From: Alphaproteobacteria bacterium
Lineage (GTDB): Bacteria; Pseudomonadota; Alphaproteobacteria; JAJFIK01
Length of the DNA stretch: 64,000 nt
NCBI GenBank assembly: GCA_021774965.1
Contig: JAJFIL010000210.1
Coordinates: forward strand, 1 to 64,000
Direction: 5' to 3'
The notes beneath the pieces were generated by a model. That model was not told where the DNA came from. It saw only the letters and a list, made by a program, of their open reading frames with translations, and made no database searches. The translations under genes and the position numbers were made by a program. Below are positions 26,595-34,704 of this stretch, piece after piece (within the stretch, counting starts at the first letter, position 1; each line of letters begins with the position of its first letter).

Positions 26595-27089
26595 TTATTG
26601 ATGTAGACTGTGGAATGCATCAGATGAAAGTTGCCTTATCGTCTCGATTACCTGGCGAGCGCCGTCGGCACCTTTCAGGTCGATCGCCTGCAGGATGCAC
26701 TCGAGCTGGAATTCATTGAACCACCGAGGTTCCTGGGGTTCTTTTGCCTTTGGGAAACTAAGTCTGCTGTCGGCGCTGGCCTCCAACCAACGCCTTTTCT
26801 CGGCCAAAAGTCGCACAAAAGAAGAGATTTCACCTTTGCCAAACGCATCATCCAGCAGGATGTTCAAAGTCTGCAAATGGTCTTCATATGTCTCTAGGGT
26901 CACTTGAACAGCTCTTGTGACTTTAGCTGTCTCTGCAGCGGCAAGATGTATTGGGATGCACTTGGACCTATGTCGCCCCACTGCGCTCTTGGACAAACCA
27001 TATTGCTTAGCGATAGCTCTTACACTTGTACCTCTCGCGATCGCTCTGTTGATCTTATCAGCTTCTACGTGATCGCAAGTTCTACACAT
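26595..27089 (-). CDS. HTH protein with N-terminal CxxC, upstream of reverse transcriptase
   Basis: A 164-residue protein from the ATG at 27089, which has GGGGGA 7 bases upstream. The track start at 27104 is a TTG five residues earlier. The N terminus is CRTCDH followed by a helix-turn-helix: AIARGTSVRAIAKQYGLSKS, then AVGRHRSKCIP. This pattern occurs in small phage/island DNA-binding proteins, including terminase-small-subunit-like ones. The rest is helical (ETYEDHLQTLNILLDDAF). Its 5' end overlaps the 3' end of the preceding gene and it is 15 bases from the RT gene, so the three form one operon. A regulator or DNA-targeting partner of the RT is possible. Confidence 0.65.
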   Translation of the reverse strand: MCRTCDHVEADKINRAIARGTSVRAIAKQYGLSKSAVGRHRSKCIPIHLAAAETAKVTRAVQVTLETYEDHLQTLNILLDDAFGKGEISSFVRLLAEKRRWLEASADSRLSFPKAKEPQEPRWFNEFQLECILQAIDLKGADGARQVIETIRQLSSDAFHSLHQ

Positions 27090-27583
27090 AGATTTTTCCC
27101 CCAAGTGTTGTCCAGCTCCATTAAATCTCGTCCCGAAACGTCCCGCATTTCGGCGCTTTTGCGAACAACGAATGTGCTCGTACCAAATTGAATGCCAAAC
27201 AATCCAAACCCCACCATCGTTCCCGGTGACACAACTCGCATGCCGGCCTCATCTACTGCTTTATGAATGGCTTGCGATACATCGGCGATATGATCCAAAG
27301 TTAGGACTTCTCCAGCGGAGATTACGACCCTGAATTCATATACTTGTGGGAGGTCTTGCATTCGTTCACAAAACTCTTTCTCAAGTTCATCATCCGAAAA
27401 CTCAACTATATAATCCCCGGGGGTGCAGAAAGATGATGCCGATAATTTTGTGTTGGACAGGTAGACATCACAAGAAAAGCGCTGCTCCAGCATATGCCTT
27501 ACTTGCTCCAGGTCATTACTAAGATTTGGCGTTGGCATTTCTACATTTGGCATCGACGACTTTCCTTCTGGCATATCACTCAA
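27065..27583 (-). CDS. Uncharacterised protein, first gene of the reverse transcriptase cluster
   Basis: A 172-residue protein with no family I can name. It looks like a soluble alpha/beta protein (YIVEFSDDELEKEFCERM, VVSPGTMVGFGLFGIQFG) with no signal peptide; the glycine-rich stretch near residue 130 could be a short hydrophobic segment. The track start at 27583 is a TTG; an ATG three codons later (27574) is the likelier start, though neither has a strong ribosome binding site. Its 3' end overlaps the next gene by about 25 bases, implying translational coupling with the HTH and RT genes. Confidence 0.55.
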   Translation of the reverse strand: MSDMPEGKSSMPNVEMPTPNLSNDLEQVRHMLEQRFSCDVYLSNTKLSASSFCTPGDYIVEFSDDELEKEFCERMQDLPQVYEFRVVISAGEVLTLDHIADVSQAIHKAVDEAGMRVVSPGTMVGFGLFGIQFGTSTFVVRKSAEMRDVSGRDLMELDNTWGKNLCVELAIT

Positions 27584-27808
27584 GATGATTTAGTCCCGGT
27601 AATCGACGGGACAATCAATAGGTTGTATCTCAGAATTGGAATTCAAGAGCTCTTAACTATTTAATCACTGTACTGATTGATTTTTAGTCAACCTGTAGAG
27701 TAAAAATCGTCCTGTTGCCAAGAGGATCCGTGTCGGTTGCCCTTTGCCCAACACCCCGTTTTCGGCTTCGTCTCATATCGCAACGAGCTCAAGAACTCGT
27801 CAGACACT

Positions 27809-27824
27809 TTGCAACGAGTTGCAA
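27809..27824. repeat. Palindrome TTGCAACGAGTTGCAA, possible operator
   Basis: Perfect 7-bp arms with a 2-base centre lie in the 261-base gap between the integrase stop codon and the RT cluster. The arms are identical to those at 11216-11231. A half-site-like GCAACGAG also occurs at 27779. It may regulate the RT cluster, whose start is about 230 bases away; this is inferred. Confidence 0.4.
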
Positions 27825-27844
27825 ATTCTGCAAATTGCGCCTCC

Positions 27845-29566
27845 TTAAGGGAGTGCAAGCTGAACAGAAGGATACCGAACCTTAGAAATCGCGTTTTGTA
27901 AATTTTTGAGCGATGGGCCGCGCCCGTACTTTTGCTGTACTTCGTGACGTGACCACCCACCAAGAAATTTGGCGATTTCCTCACTCACCTCACCGTCGCG
28001 CAACGCGTCACGAAATGTATGTCTGAAACTATGAAAGACCTTATCACGCTCGGTAACATCCACATTGTCTAAGAAACGACCAAACCACTTTGAAAAGGGA
28101 TCTGACAAGTTTCCTTTTGGTGATCGCCGAAGCTCGGGGAAAAGCCGCACATGGTTTGATCGCTTTTGTCGTCTTGCAAACGAAACAAGACCTAACTCAA
28201 CCAGTTTAGGGTGGATCGGGATAACACGCTTGCTTGCTTTGCTTTTGAGTGTGCGCGCATTATTGACATCTGCACCAATGTGCTTATCCGTTATCTCAAG
28301 GACCGAAACATTGTCTTCAAGGCGAATGTCGGCGCTGTGTAGCTGACAAGCTTCCTCAAGTCGCAAGCCATTGTACAGGGCTAAGAGGGGTACCCAATAC
28401 CTACCTCTGCGTGGATTGTTGCCGCCAGTAGTGGCGTACCCGCGTTCATCATCCATGCATCCAGTATAGATAGGGCTTTTGAAGACCCGCTTGAGCTCAG
28501 GGCCGGTGAACGGCTGCCGGCCCTTTTCTTGATCACCCTTCGGAGCTCTGAGATTCTTTGCATGGTTCTTTATGATCAGCTCTTCCACAACTGCAAACTC
28601 AAGAAGAGAGTTCAGCCGATCCAGGTAGCCCTTTATTGTCTTCGGCTTTAGTCCAAACCCTTCCTTCGCAGGAAAACGCTCTGCAATATCTCTGTGCGAT
28701 AACTTGGGGAACTTCTTGCTCGCGTTTGTTGGAAGCTTGATCAAAATGTCATTTCGGAATTCACGGCATTGCTTTCGAGTGATATTTCCAATTGGCGTAT
28801 CGGGGCCAAAGACGTTAGCTATCAGGTTAAGTTCGGTCCAATACTTTCGCCTAGTACTGCTCGTCCGACTACGTCCCGGATCGCTCATAAATTGATCAAT
28901 GACTCTTTTCAGTGTGGGCGTCACAAATTCGGCGGACTGGTCGGCGTTGGGTTGAGCTCTGCGGTCAAATAGTTCCGTGTCATGGACACGATCACTCCCT
29001 TTCGCCTTGAACCTATCAATTGTACGCCTGGCATCCTCCAACTGCGCTCGCAACAAGAAGTGCTCAAGCACACGTTTTTCACTATCAGTCACCTCCATTT
29101 CTTGAGCCGCCGAAACACTTTCTGCCAACCAGCTGACGTTGAGAGGTGGTTCACCCTGGTCAAGAGCGTTTTCGAGGACTCCAAGGCGGCAAGTGGCCTC
29201 AACTCGCGATGCACCCCAGTTCTCAACAACATCCGCAAAATTGTCTCTTCGGGCTTGTTGCTCCTGATGTCGATAGTCGTCGAACCACATGCGGGCCAGG
29301 TCTCTTGACTGATCAACAGACGGTTGGGCAGTTGGACGACGGCGCGGTCTTGCAATTGTTTGATTTCGGAGCAGATCGCACTTCTCATGGAACGAATGAG
29401 CCAAGCCTAAGCACTGTCGTTTTGCTTGCTTCAGGTCGCTTGTTCGCAAGGATGCTTTACATTCCTTGCGCCCAAAAGGCGTTTGAATACCGCGGGGAAC
29501 GGCTGCTCTAAAATAGAATGTGCCATCACGAACATAGAGATGGTCTACACCAGAAACTTTACGCAT
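27845..29566 (-). CDS. Tyrosine recombinase / island integrase
   Basis: A 573-residue integrase. The N-terminal segment (VSGVDHLYVRDGTFYFRAAV) is the DUF6538-type domain common in large proteobacterial tRNA integrases. The catalytic domain holds ALYNGLRLEEACQL (first Arg), a lysine region (TLKSKASKRVIPIHPK), FHSFRHTFRDAL (H-x-x-R) and GGWSRHEVQQKYG (His/Trp and the nucleophilic Tyr), so all key residues are present. I place the start at the ATG at 29566, which has GGAGG 4 bases upstream; the track start at 29581 adds MFGGV. It reads away from the tRNA and starts about 110 bases from the right att site, the usual arrangement. It should catalyse integration and excision at tRNA-Ser. Confidence 0.93.
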   Translation of the reverse strand: MRKVSGVDHLYVRDGTFYFRAAVPRGIQTPFGRKECKASLRTSDLKQAKRQCLGLAHSFHEKCDLLRNQTIARPRRRPTAQPSVDQSRDLARMWFDDYRHQEQQARRDNFADVVENWGASRVEATCRLGVLENALDQGEPPLNVSWLAESVSAAQEMEVTDSEKRVLEHFLLRAQLEDARRTIDRFKAKGSDRVHDTELFDRRAQPNADQSAEFVTPTLKRVIDQFMSDPGRSRTSSTRRKYWTELNLIANVFGPDTPIGNITRKQCREFRNDILIKLPTNASKKFPKLSHRDIAERFPAKEGFGLKPKTIKGYLDRLNSLLEFAVVEELIIKNHAKNLRAPKGDQEKGRQPFTGPELKRVFKSPIYTGCMDDERGYATTGGNNPRRGRYWVPLLALYNGLRLEEACQLHSADIRLEDNVSVLEITDKHIGADVNNARTLKSKASKRVIPIHPKLVELGLVSFARRQKRSNHVRLFPELRRSPKGNLSDPFSKWFGRFLDNVDVTERDKVFHSFRHTFRDALRDGEVSEEIAKFLGGWSRHEVQQKYGRGPSLKNLQNAISKVRYPSVQLALP

Positions 29567-29589
29567 AACGCCTCCGAACACTTTGGATA

Positions 29590-29607
29590 GTACAACCTAC
29601 TGTACCA
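29590..29607. repeat. GTACAA / TGTACCA motifs, possible integrase arm sites (right)
   Basis: GTACAA at 29590-29595 and TGTACCA at 29601-29607 lie between the integrase start and the right att site. They resemble the TTGTACCA pair near the left end, here as one inverted and one direct copy. The assignment is inferential. Confidence 0.3.
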
Positions 29608-29676
29608 TGTGCTGTCACAGCGGCAGATTTCAAGACGTTGATTTTGCTAAGTTTCTGGTATCGCTCAAGAAAAATA

Positions 29677-29699
29677 TGCGTGGCGGAGAGACAGGGATT
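29677..29699. repeat. Right attachment site (att direct repeat, overlaps tRNA 3' end)
   Basis: The 23 bases are identical to 304-326. Nineteen of them (29681-29699) are the 3' end of the tRNA-Ser gene including the encoded CCA. The tRNA remains complete at this junction, so integration did not damage it. Confidence 0.9.
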
Positions 29700-29768
29700 C
29701 GAACCCTGGGTACGCAAGCGCACAACGGTTTTCGAGACCGCCCCATTCGACCACTCTGGCACCTCTCC
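29681..29768 (-). tRNA. tRNA-Ser(CGA)
   Basis: Read on the minus strand, the gene starts GGAGAGGTGCC and ends TCTCTCCG followed by an encoded CCA. The acceptor stem pairs over 7 bp (one G-U). The anticodon loop is CTCGAAA with stem GCGGT/ACCGT, giving anticodon CGA (serine, UCG codons). A long variable arm (TGCGC...GCGTA) and the T arm GGGTTCGAATCCC are typical of tRNA-Ser. It is 88 bases long with CCA. Its 3' end is the integration site of the island. Confidence 0.97.
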
Positions 29769-29805
29769 GCAAGACTGAGATTTGTGTAATCCTCAGGCGG
29801 CGCGG

Positions 29806-29834
29806 ACCATAAGGCAGGCTTGACCCCAGAGCAA
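29806..29834 (-). promoter_or_regulatory. Possible promoter of tRNA-Ser
   Basis: On the minus strand TTGCTC (29834-29829) and TATGGT (29811-29806) are 17 bases apart, with the -10 about 37 bases upstream of the mature tRNA 5' end. Hexamer matches are moderate. Confidence 0.35.
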
Positions 29835-29902
29835 GTGCAACACACGGAACAAGCTGAATTGGAAGTATCCATCACAGGTCGCCCTGCCAATTCTCTCTCA
29901 AC

Positions 29903-31825
29903 TCACGGTCTGGTGCTCCAATACTGTGAAAAGAGAGCATCGAGCTGATGCGCGCCCAATCGCGAAAGATGATCATCGTCTCGGTAGAATAGACCCTCTG
30001 GAGCCTGCCCTTGGCAGGACGTTTCATTGCAGAGGTAAGACGTTGGATCAAGCAAGGTTACATTTGGATGGGCCTCAAGGGTTGCCAGTAGATTACTAAA
30101 TCGGGCCTTCTGTTCCTCGTAGGCCGAACGAGCTAGAATCGGTGCAAACGGACGACCATAGAGCTGTGCCCGCGCTGCAGTATGGTATCCAAAAAGCGGT
30201 GAACTGGGGGGTGAGTGCATTATGTAAAAATCGCGTTCGGGATAATGCCGAAACAACGCGCCCAGCCCGTTCAAGACGCCTTCAGGTCCCGAAACTAAGC
30301 GACCGTTTTCGAGGTAGTATCGGTTAGAGAGAACATCTTGCTCCCAGAAATTTACGATGATGATCTTTTCAAGGGCCGGATCGTTATCCAGCGTCTCCTC
30401 AAGTAGTGCATTCATATAGGCGTACATTCCCCGCGAGCCTTGCTTTTCGATACCAAGTGCGGGAAGCCAACCAGCATTGGTTATTTGATAACCTGAGACG
30501 CCAGTTCCGGAAGCCGTTTCGAAGACTGCTTCTGCGACAGCCCCGGCATGACTGTCGCCAACAAAAACAAAACTTGGAGCCGTGTTGTTAGCACCGCGGA
30601 GACATAGATTGGGGTCTCGGCGACGCCATACCATATGGCATTCGCCTACCTGGGGTTCGGAATAATTTGTTGGATCGAGGAGAGAGGTAACAGACTGCGG
30701 CATGCGGCTCTCAACACCGTCAGCAAGAAAGAGGACTGCGCCCAATGCGACACACCCAATCGTTGCACTGGTGGCTGCGGTAAAAATCGGAATTCGAGAT
30801 TTGGTGCCCCGCCGCTGCCGAAAGGGTTGTTCTACAAAACGCCACGAAAGTGCTGCGGCCAGGAATGAGGCACCAAGAACAAGTGCAAGCACCACATCAC
30901 TCGGCGGCTCAATACTCACATAGCGAGAAAAGACCAAAATCGGCCAGTGCCACAAATACAGGGAGTATGAGATCAGACCGACGAAAACAAGTGGGGGCTG
31001 GGAAAGAAGGCGGCCGACAACAGTTGATCGTGTGCCATTCGCGTAGAGCATCATGGCCGCCCCCAAACAGGCAGGAAGGGCAGTCAGACCAGGAAACGGA
31101 GTTGAATCGTCCAATAAAAAGAAACTGCCAAAGATGCCTGCCAAGCCCAACCAACTAAGTATTTCACATACCAAATAAGACTTCGCTGGCCTGACAATAT
31201 TTATGGCGAGCAAGGCTCCACACATCAGTTCCCATGCGCGAGTTGGTGTTAGGTAGAAGGCTGCATTTGGCATATTGACTATTGCCCATACGCTCAGCAA
31301 CAGCGATAGAAGAAATAGAAGTGTAACGCCTATCTGCAATAGAAGCATTTTCCCACGCCCTAGCCAAAGACAGACAAACATGAATACAGGAAAAAGGATG
31401 TAGAATTGCTCTTCAACAGCCAAAGACCATGTATGGAGCAGCGGTTTCATCTCTGCCGCTGAATCGAAATAACTGGCTTCTTGCCAAAAGAAAAAATTGG
31501 ACCCGAAGAGCGCTGTTGCTATTTGGCTTCTCCCGAATTCTTCCAAGTCCTCTGGAAGGAGAAGGAAACTCGCAGCAATTGTGCTAACACCCACCACCAA
31601 GAAAAGAGCCGGAAAAAGCCTGCGAACACGCCGCTCATAAAAATCAACAATCGAAAACTTCCCTGATTGAAGCTCACGGAGAAGTATTGACGTGATGAGA
31701 TAGCCTGAGATTACGAAGAAGATATCAACGCCTACAAAGCCACCTTCAACCATTCCTGCGTGGTATGCGACGACAGGAAGAACCGCGATGGCTCGCAAGC
31801 CGTCTATATCAGCGCGGTTTTTCAC
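29903..31825 (-). CDS. Acyltransferase 3 / SGNH fusion (OafA/YrhL type)
   Basis: A 640-residue membrane protein. The N-terminal ~350 residues are an acyltransferase-3 domain (RADIDGLRAIAVLPVVAYHA, GGFVGVDIFFVISGYLIT, FYERRVRRLFPALFLVV) with about ten hydrophobic segments. The C-terminal ~250 residues are an SGNH hydrolase-like domain with FVGDSHAGAV and DDDHLSRLGAHQL (Ser and Asp/His of the catalytic set). This architecture O-acetylates cell-surface sugars such as O-antigen, exopolysaccharide or peptidoglycan, with the active domain in the periplasm. The substrate cannot be told from sequence. It lies just outside the island, beyond the tRNA, as a single gene with no glycosyltransferase neighbours. 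Confidence 0.9.
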   Translation of the reverse strand: MKNRADIDGLRAIAVLPVVAYHAGMVEGGFVGVDIFFVISGYLITSILLRELQSGKFSIVDFYERRVRRLFPALFLVVGVSTIAASFLLLPEDLEEFGRSQIATALFGSNFFFWQEASYFDSAAEMKPLLHTWSLAVEEQFYILFPVFMFVCLWLGRGKMLLLQIGVTLLFLLSLLLSVWAIVNMPNAAFYLTPTRAWELMCGALLAINIVRPAKSYLVCEILSWLGLAGIFGSFFLLDDSTPFPGLTALPACLGAAMMLYANGTRSTVVGRLLSQPPLVFVGLISYSLYLWHWPILVFSRYVSIEPPSDVVLALVLGASFLAAALSWRFVEQPFRQRRGTKSRIPIFTAATSATIGCVALGAVLFLADGVESRMPQSVTSLLDPTNYSEPQVGECHMVWRRRDPNLCLRGANNTAPSFVFVGDSHAGAVAEAVFETASGTGVSGYQITNAGWLPALGIEKQGSRGMYAYMNALLEETLDNDPALEKIIIVNFWEQDVLSNRYYLENGRLVSGPEGVLNGLGALFRHYPERDFYIMHSPPSSPLFGYHTAARAQLYGRPFAPILARSAYEEQKARFSNLLATLEAHPNVTLLDPTSYLCNETSCQGQAPEGLFYRDDDHLSRLGAHQLDALFSQYWSTRP

Positions 31826-32061
31826 ACAGTACTCCTCGGGGAAACTCTGAAATCGTGTTTAAGGTAAGGCCGCGCCAATCCAAGAAAACCGCCATATTCA
31901 TTCAGACCGCGAATACGCGGGTAACTCAACTCTTCGCACCTGATTCATCAAAAATCTACTAGCCGAGTGAGTTTGGCAGGACGGGTTCCTGCTCACACAT
32001 GAAAATGAACTGACAAATAGCACGACCCCTGACACAAATTTGGAGTGTCCTAGCCCATTTG

Positions 32062-33060
32062 CTAATTCAAAGGTGCCGTATTTTCCAAATCTGAGATGGA
32101 CGCGCCAAACCCGCCCAGGGCCGCTGCCCGCCGGGCTTGCATCCAGATCACATTGGCAATGGGATCAATGATGAAATCCTGTTCTGCCAAAAAGTCCGCG
32201 CCAAAGATGATGGTTGGCTGCGCCGCCACACCCAGGGCGCTGAGCACTGCGGGGTCCGAGAGGGTCAGGTTTCGCGAACCCCACACCCGATCGCCAAATT
32301 GCACGGTGGAAACCGGAAGTATCCATGCAGGTGTTGAATGATTTGCGCCTCCCCGGATGGGCTCATCTTCAGCAAGGTTTGCGGTCTCTATGTTGATGCC
32401 AAGGGCTGCAGCTCCTGCGGAATTGATGGTCGTGCGCCGTGCGCCAGTGTCCACAATCGCCTGCATGGCCACACCATTGACGGAAACCTCCGTCCACAGG
32501 ATGGGCCCTGACATGGTGCGGTTTTCAACAGGCACCGAGAACCACTGGCCGGTCAGATCTTCTTCAGCGTCGATGGCGGTGCCTTGCTCATAAAGAGCAA
32601 GCGTGCCTTCCGAGAGCCTGAAGCCCACGGGCTGGGTCATAAGAACATCCACACCCAGGATTCCATAAATTTCATGGTCCAAGGTCGGCATGGCAGGGAG
32701 TGCGATGGCGCGGTCCAGATCCATATGCCATTCGCCAACCTTGATCTCGCCAACATTTACAAAAATAGCTTCGATAGTGCCGCTGGCCCCGTGAACCTGG
32801 ATTGGCGGCATATCTGCCACTGGGGCAAGGCCGGCTGCCTCGACCAGGCGATCGAAGACCACGGTGCCGCCCGCGGCGGTGTCCAACACAAAGGTATAAG
32901 GGCCCTGATCATTGACCATTGCTTCGACAATAAGGTGGTTGTCCTCGGACAAGCGGACCGGAAGCTCAAGAGGCTCTGCGGCAAATACCGGAGAGCCCCA
33001 TGCGCCCACAAGGACGCTGATTGATGCCAAAATGGCAGCAACTCTTGTTCTCTGTCTCAT
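32062..33060 (-). CDS. Secreted retropepsin-like aspartyl protease
   Basis: A 332-residue protein with an N-terminal signal peptide (RVAAILASISVLVGAW, likely cut near VFAAEP). It contains two retropepsin-like halves: FVLDTAAGGTVVF (~57-69, DTA) and AIVDTGARRTTINSAGAAAL (~201-220, DTG), each followed by hydrophobic-glycine segments (IYGILGVDVL, IIFGADFL) typical of the fold. A single polypeptide with two lobes could form a pepsin-like active site, although the first motif is DTA rather than DTG. Probably periplasmic; substrate unknown. It diverges from rplU across 287 bases. Family assignment is good and activity is inferred. Confidence 0.75.
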   Translation of the reverse strand: MRQRTRVAAILASISVLVGAWGSPVFAAEPLELPVRLSEDNHLIVEAMVNDQGPYTFVLDTAAGGTVVFDRLVEAAGLAPVADMPPIQVHGASGTIEAIFVNVGEIKVGEWHMDLDRAIALPAMPTLDHEIYGILGVDVLMTQPVGFRLSEGTLALYEQGTAIDAEEDLTGQWFSVPVENRTMSGPILWTEVSVNGVAMQAIVDTGARRTTINSAGAAALGINIETANLAEDEPIRGGANHSTPAWILPVSTVQFGDRVWGSRNLTLSDPAVLSALGVAAQPTIIFGADFLAEQDFIIDPIANVIWMQARRAAALGGFGASISDLENTAPLN

Positions 33061-33240
33061 AGCAAGCCCTCCAGCCTAATATCTCTTGGCAGGGCCAGCC
33101 TCAAGCCCAGAGGGGCGGAACTCAAGTTAAACTCCGTTCATGAACCCGAATTCATGGATAACGCCAGGAGATTGTCCAACCCCCCACCCAAAATCCCAAT
33201 TGGCCGCAGGAAACCGGCTAAAGTTCAGCTAGAACCTGGG

Positions 33241-33268
33241 TTGACTTAGCGGGTCTTGCCGCTATATT
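33241..33268 (+). promoter_or_regulatory. Promoter of rplU-rpmA
   Basis: TTGACT at 33241-33246 and TATATT at 33263-33268 are separated by 16 bases, each matching sigma-70 at five of six positions. It lies 80 bases upstream of the rplU ATG, leaving a leader that could take part in ribosomal-protein autoregulation. Confidence 0.7.
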
Positions 33269-33347
33269 GCGCGCCTTCGCTGGGCCCAAGAGGTCCGGTG
33301 CGGGCCCTTTTGGGCGGATTTCTGCGGTAAATGGACGGATTAAGACG

Positions 33348-33662
33348 ATGTTCGCAGTCATTAAGACAGGCGGCAAGCAATACACGGTTCGCAAGGACGA
33401 CATTCTTCGGGTGGAAAAACTCGACGGTGGCGCCGGCGACAAGATTGCTTTTGATGAAGTATTGATGGTGGGCGGCGAAGGTGCTGCCAAAATCGGGGCC
33501 CCTCTTTTGGAGGGCGCATCTGTTGCAGCCGAAGTGCTGGAGCAAACCCGCAATGGCAAGATTGTGGTCTTCAAGAAGAAGCGCCGCAAGAACTACCGCC
33601 GCAAGGCCGGTCACAAGCAGCACGTGACCGTTGTTAAAATTACGGATATCGCAGCAGGCTAA
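33348..33662 (+). CDS. rplU: 50S ribosomal protein L21
   Basis: A 104-residue protein starting FAVIKTGGKQYTVRKDD and containing VVVFKKKRRKNYRRKAGHKQ, both diagnostic of bacterial L21, which binds 23S rRNA together with L20. The track ORF begins 27 codons earlier at 33267, but L21 proteins start MFAVIKTGG or close to it, so the ATG at 33348 is used. It is followed 37 bases later by rpmA in the usual L21-L27 pair, and the pair is closed by a strong terminator. Confidence 0.97.
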   Translation: MFAVIKTGGKQYTVRKDDILRVEKLDGGAGDKIAFDEVLMVGGEGAAKIGAPLLEGASVAAEVLEQTRNGKIVVFKKKRRKNYRRKAGHKQHVTVVKITDIAAG

Positions 33663-33699
33663 TTGCCCGCGCGCCCTTTGAAGAGAACGAGAGACTAAG

Positions 33700-33975
33700 A
33701 TGGCTCACAAAAAAGCAGGCGGCTCATCACGCAACGGACGCGACTCAGCGGGCCGGCGCTTGGGCGTCAAGAAATACGGCGGCGAGCACGTGATCTCCGG
33801 CAATATCATCATGCGCCAGCGCGGCACGAAAGTGCATCCAGGTGAGAACGTCGGCATGGGCCGCGATCACACCATCTTTGCCACCGTGGAAGGCAACGTA
33901 CGCTTCCACAAAGGCAAACTAGGTCGCACCTATATTTCCGTAGACCTTATGCAGGCGGGAAACGCGGCAGAATAA
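33700..33975 (+). CDS. rpmA: 50S ribosomal protein L27
   Basis: A 91-residue protein beginning [20 protein letters not shown], the hallmark of L27, whose N-terminal tail reaches the peptidyl transferase centre. The central [19 protein letters not shown] is also conserved. It starts directly with AHKKAGG and has no cleavable leader as seen in Firmicutes. Co-transcribed with rplU; an intrinsic terminator follows about 50 bases after the stop. Confidence 0.98.
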   Translation: MAHKKAGGSSRNGRDSAGRRLGVKKYGGEHVISGNIIMRQRGTKVHPGENVGMGRDHTIFATVEGNVRFHKGKLGRTYISVDLMQAGNAAE

Positions 33976-34024
33976 AGTGGCGAGATAAGGATCGCCACGC
34001 AGGTGGTGATCCAAGAAATACCCA

Positions 34025-34060
34025 AAGGGGGAGATGGATTACCATCTCTCCCTTTTTTTA
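34025..34060 (+). terminator. Intrinsic terminator after rplU-rpmA
   Basis: An 11-bp stem (GGGGGAGATGG / CCATCTCTCCC, one G-U pair) with a 4-base loop ATTA is followed by seven T residues. It also shows that the track start of the next gene (34034), which lies within the hairpin, is too early. Confidence 0.9.
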
Positions 34061-34108
34061 TTCCCCCTTGCATCAGACCCAATGGATTTGGGCACCAAGG
34101 AGGCAATC

Positions 34109-34699
34109 ATGCTTCGGCCACACGATGAGAAGCAAAATGATACGCTGGAAACCCGGCGCTTGATATTACGCAGCCCCGAACAGAGGGACGCGTCAAGCAT
34201 TCAGATGCTTATTGCCAATTGGGAAGTGGCCAAGATGTTGGGCCGCGTGCCTTATCCGTACCCGGACAATGCGGCCTCTGAATGGGTGAGCCGCCTGGAA
34301 AAGGCCGTCGCCATGGGCCAGGGGGCCACATTCGTGCTCACCGAAAAGGCGCGGCCCTTGGAAGGTGCCATGGGCTGCATCAGTGTGCATCGTCATGAAG
34401 ATGGCTCATGGGAGCTGGGCTACTGGTTGGGCGAGCCCTTCTGGGGCCAGGGCTATATGGGGGAGGCCGCCCCTGCCCTGGTGCGCCATGCATTTGAAGA
34501 GCTCGGCCTTGATCGGATTGTTGCAGGCCACTTTATCGGCAATGCAGGATCAGCGCGCGTGCTGCTCCGCTGCGGCTTTGAATATACCGGCGAGGAACGG
34601 CGCTGGTGCGAGGCGCGTGGCCACGAGGTGGATTGCCTCAAGATGGAACTCAGTTTTGAGAAGTGGGCGGCCTATAACCGGCCCCAGGCTGCGGAGTAG
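34109..34699 (+). CDS. GNAT family N-acetyltransferase (RimJ/RimL type), copy 1
   Basis: A 196-residue GNAT enzyme of the RimJ/RimL-like group. TRRLILRSPEQRDASSIQML opens the fold, and GYWLGEPFWGQGYMGEA carries the acetyl-CoA pyrophosphate loop (W/G-x-GY). GNAGSARVLLRCGFEYTGE is the usual motif B. Substrate is unknown: it could be a protein N terminus or a small amine. The ATG at 34109 is chosen because AAGGAGG lies 5 bases upstream and the track start (34034) falls inside the rpmA terminator. It is followed 5 bases later by a related GNAT gene with near-identical key motifs, evidently an old tandem duplication. Confidence 0.9.
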   Translation: MLRPHDEKQNDTLETRRLILRSPEQRDASSIQMLIANWEVAKMLGRVPYPYPDNAASEWVSRLEKAVAMGQGATFVLTEKARPLEGAMGCISVHRHEDGSWELGYWLGEPFWGQGYMGEAAPALVRHAFEELGLDRIVAGHFIGNAGSARVLLRCGFEYTGEERRWCEARGHEVDCLKMELSFEKWAAYNRPQAAE

Positions 34700-34704
34700 G
34701 TGCG

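Larger units (their letters stand above)
304..29699. mobile_element. tRNA-Ser(CGA) integrated genomic island carrying defence genes
   Basis: The element is bounded by a 23-bp direct repeat, one copy overlapping the 3' end of an intact tRNA-Ser gene. It encodes a tyrosine recombinase at the tRNA-proximal end (27845-29566, minus strand). Its cargo is almost entirely accessory: nuclease-like, NTPase, helicase, methyltransferase and reverse transcriptase genes with no housekeeping gene among them. The first 7 kb look visibly richer in A+T than the ribosomal, atp and suc regions. I see no conjugation or phage structural genes, so the island is probably mobilised by integrase alone or by a helper. 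Boundaries are read directly from the sequence; mobility is inferred. Confidence 0.88.
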
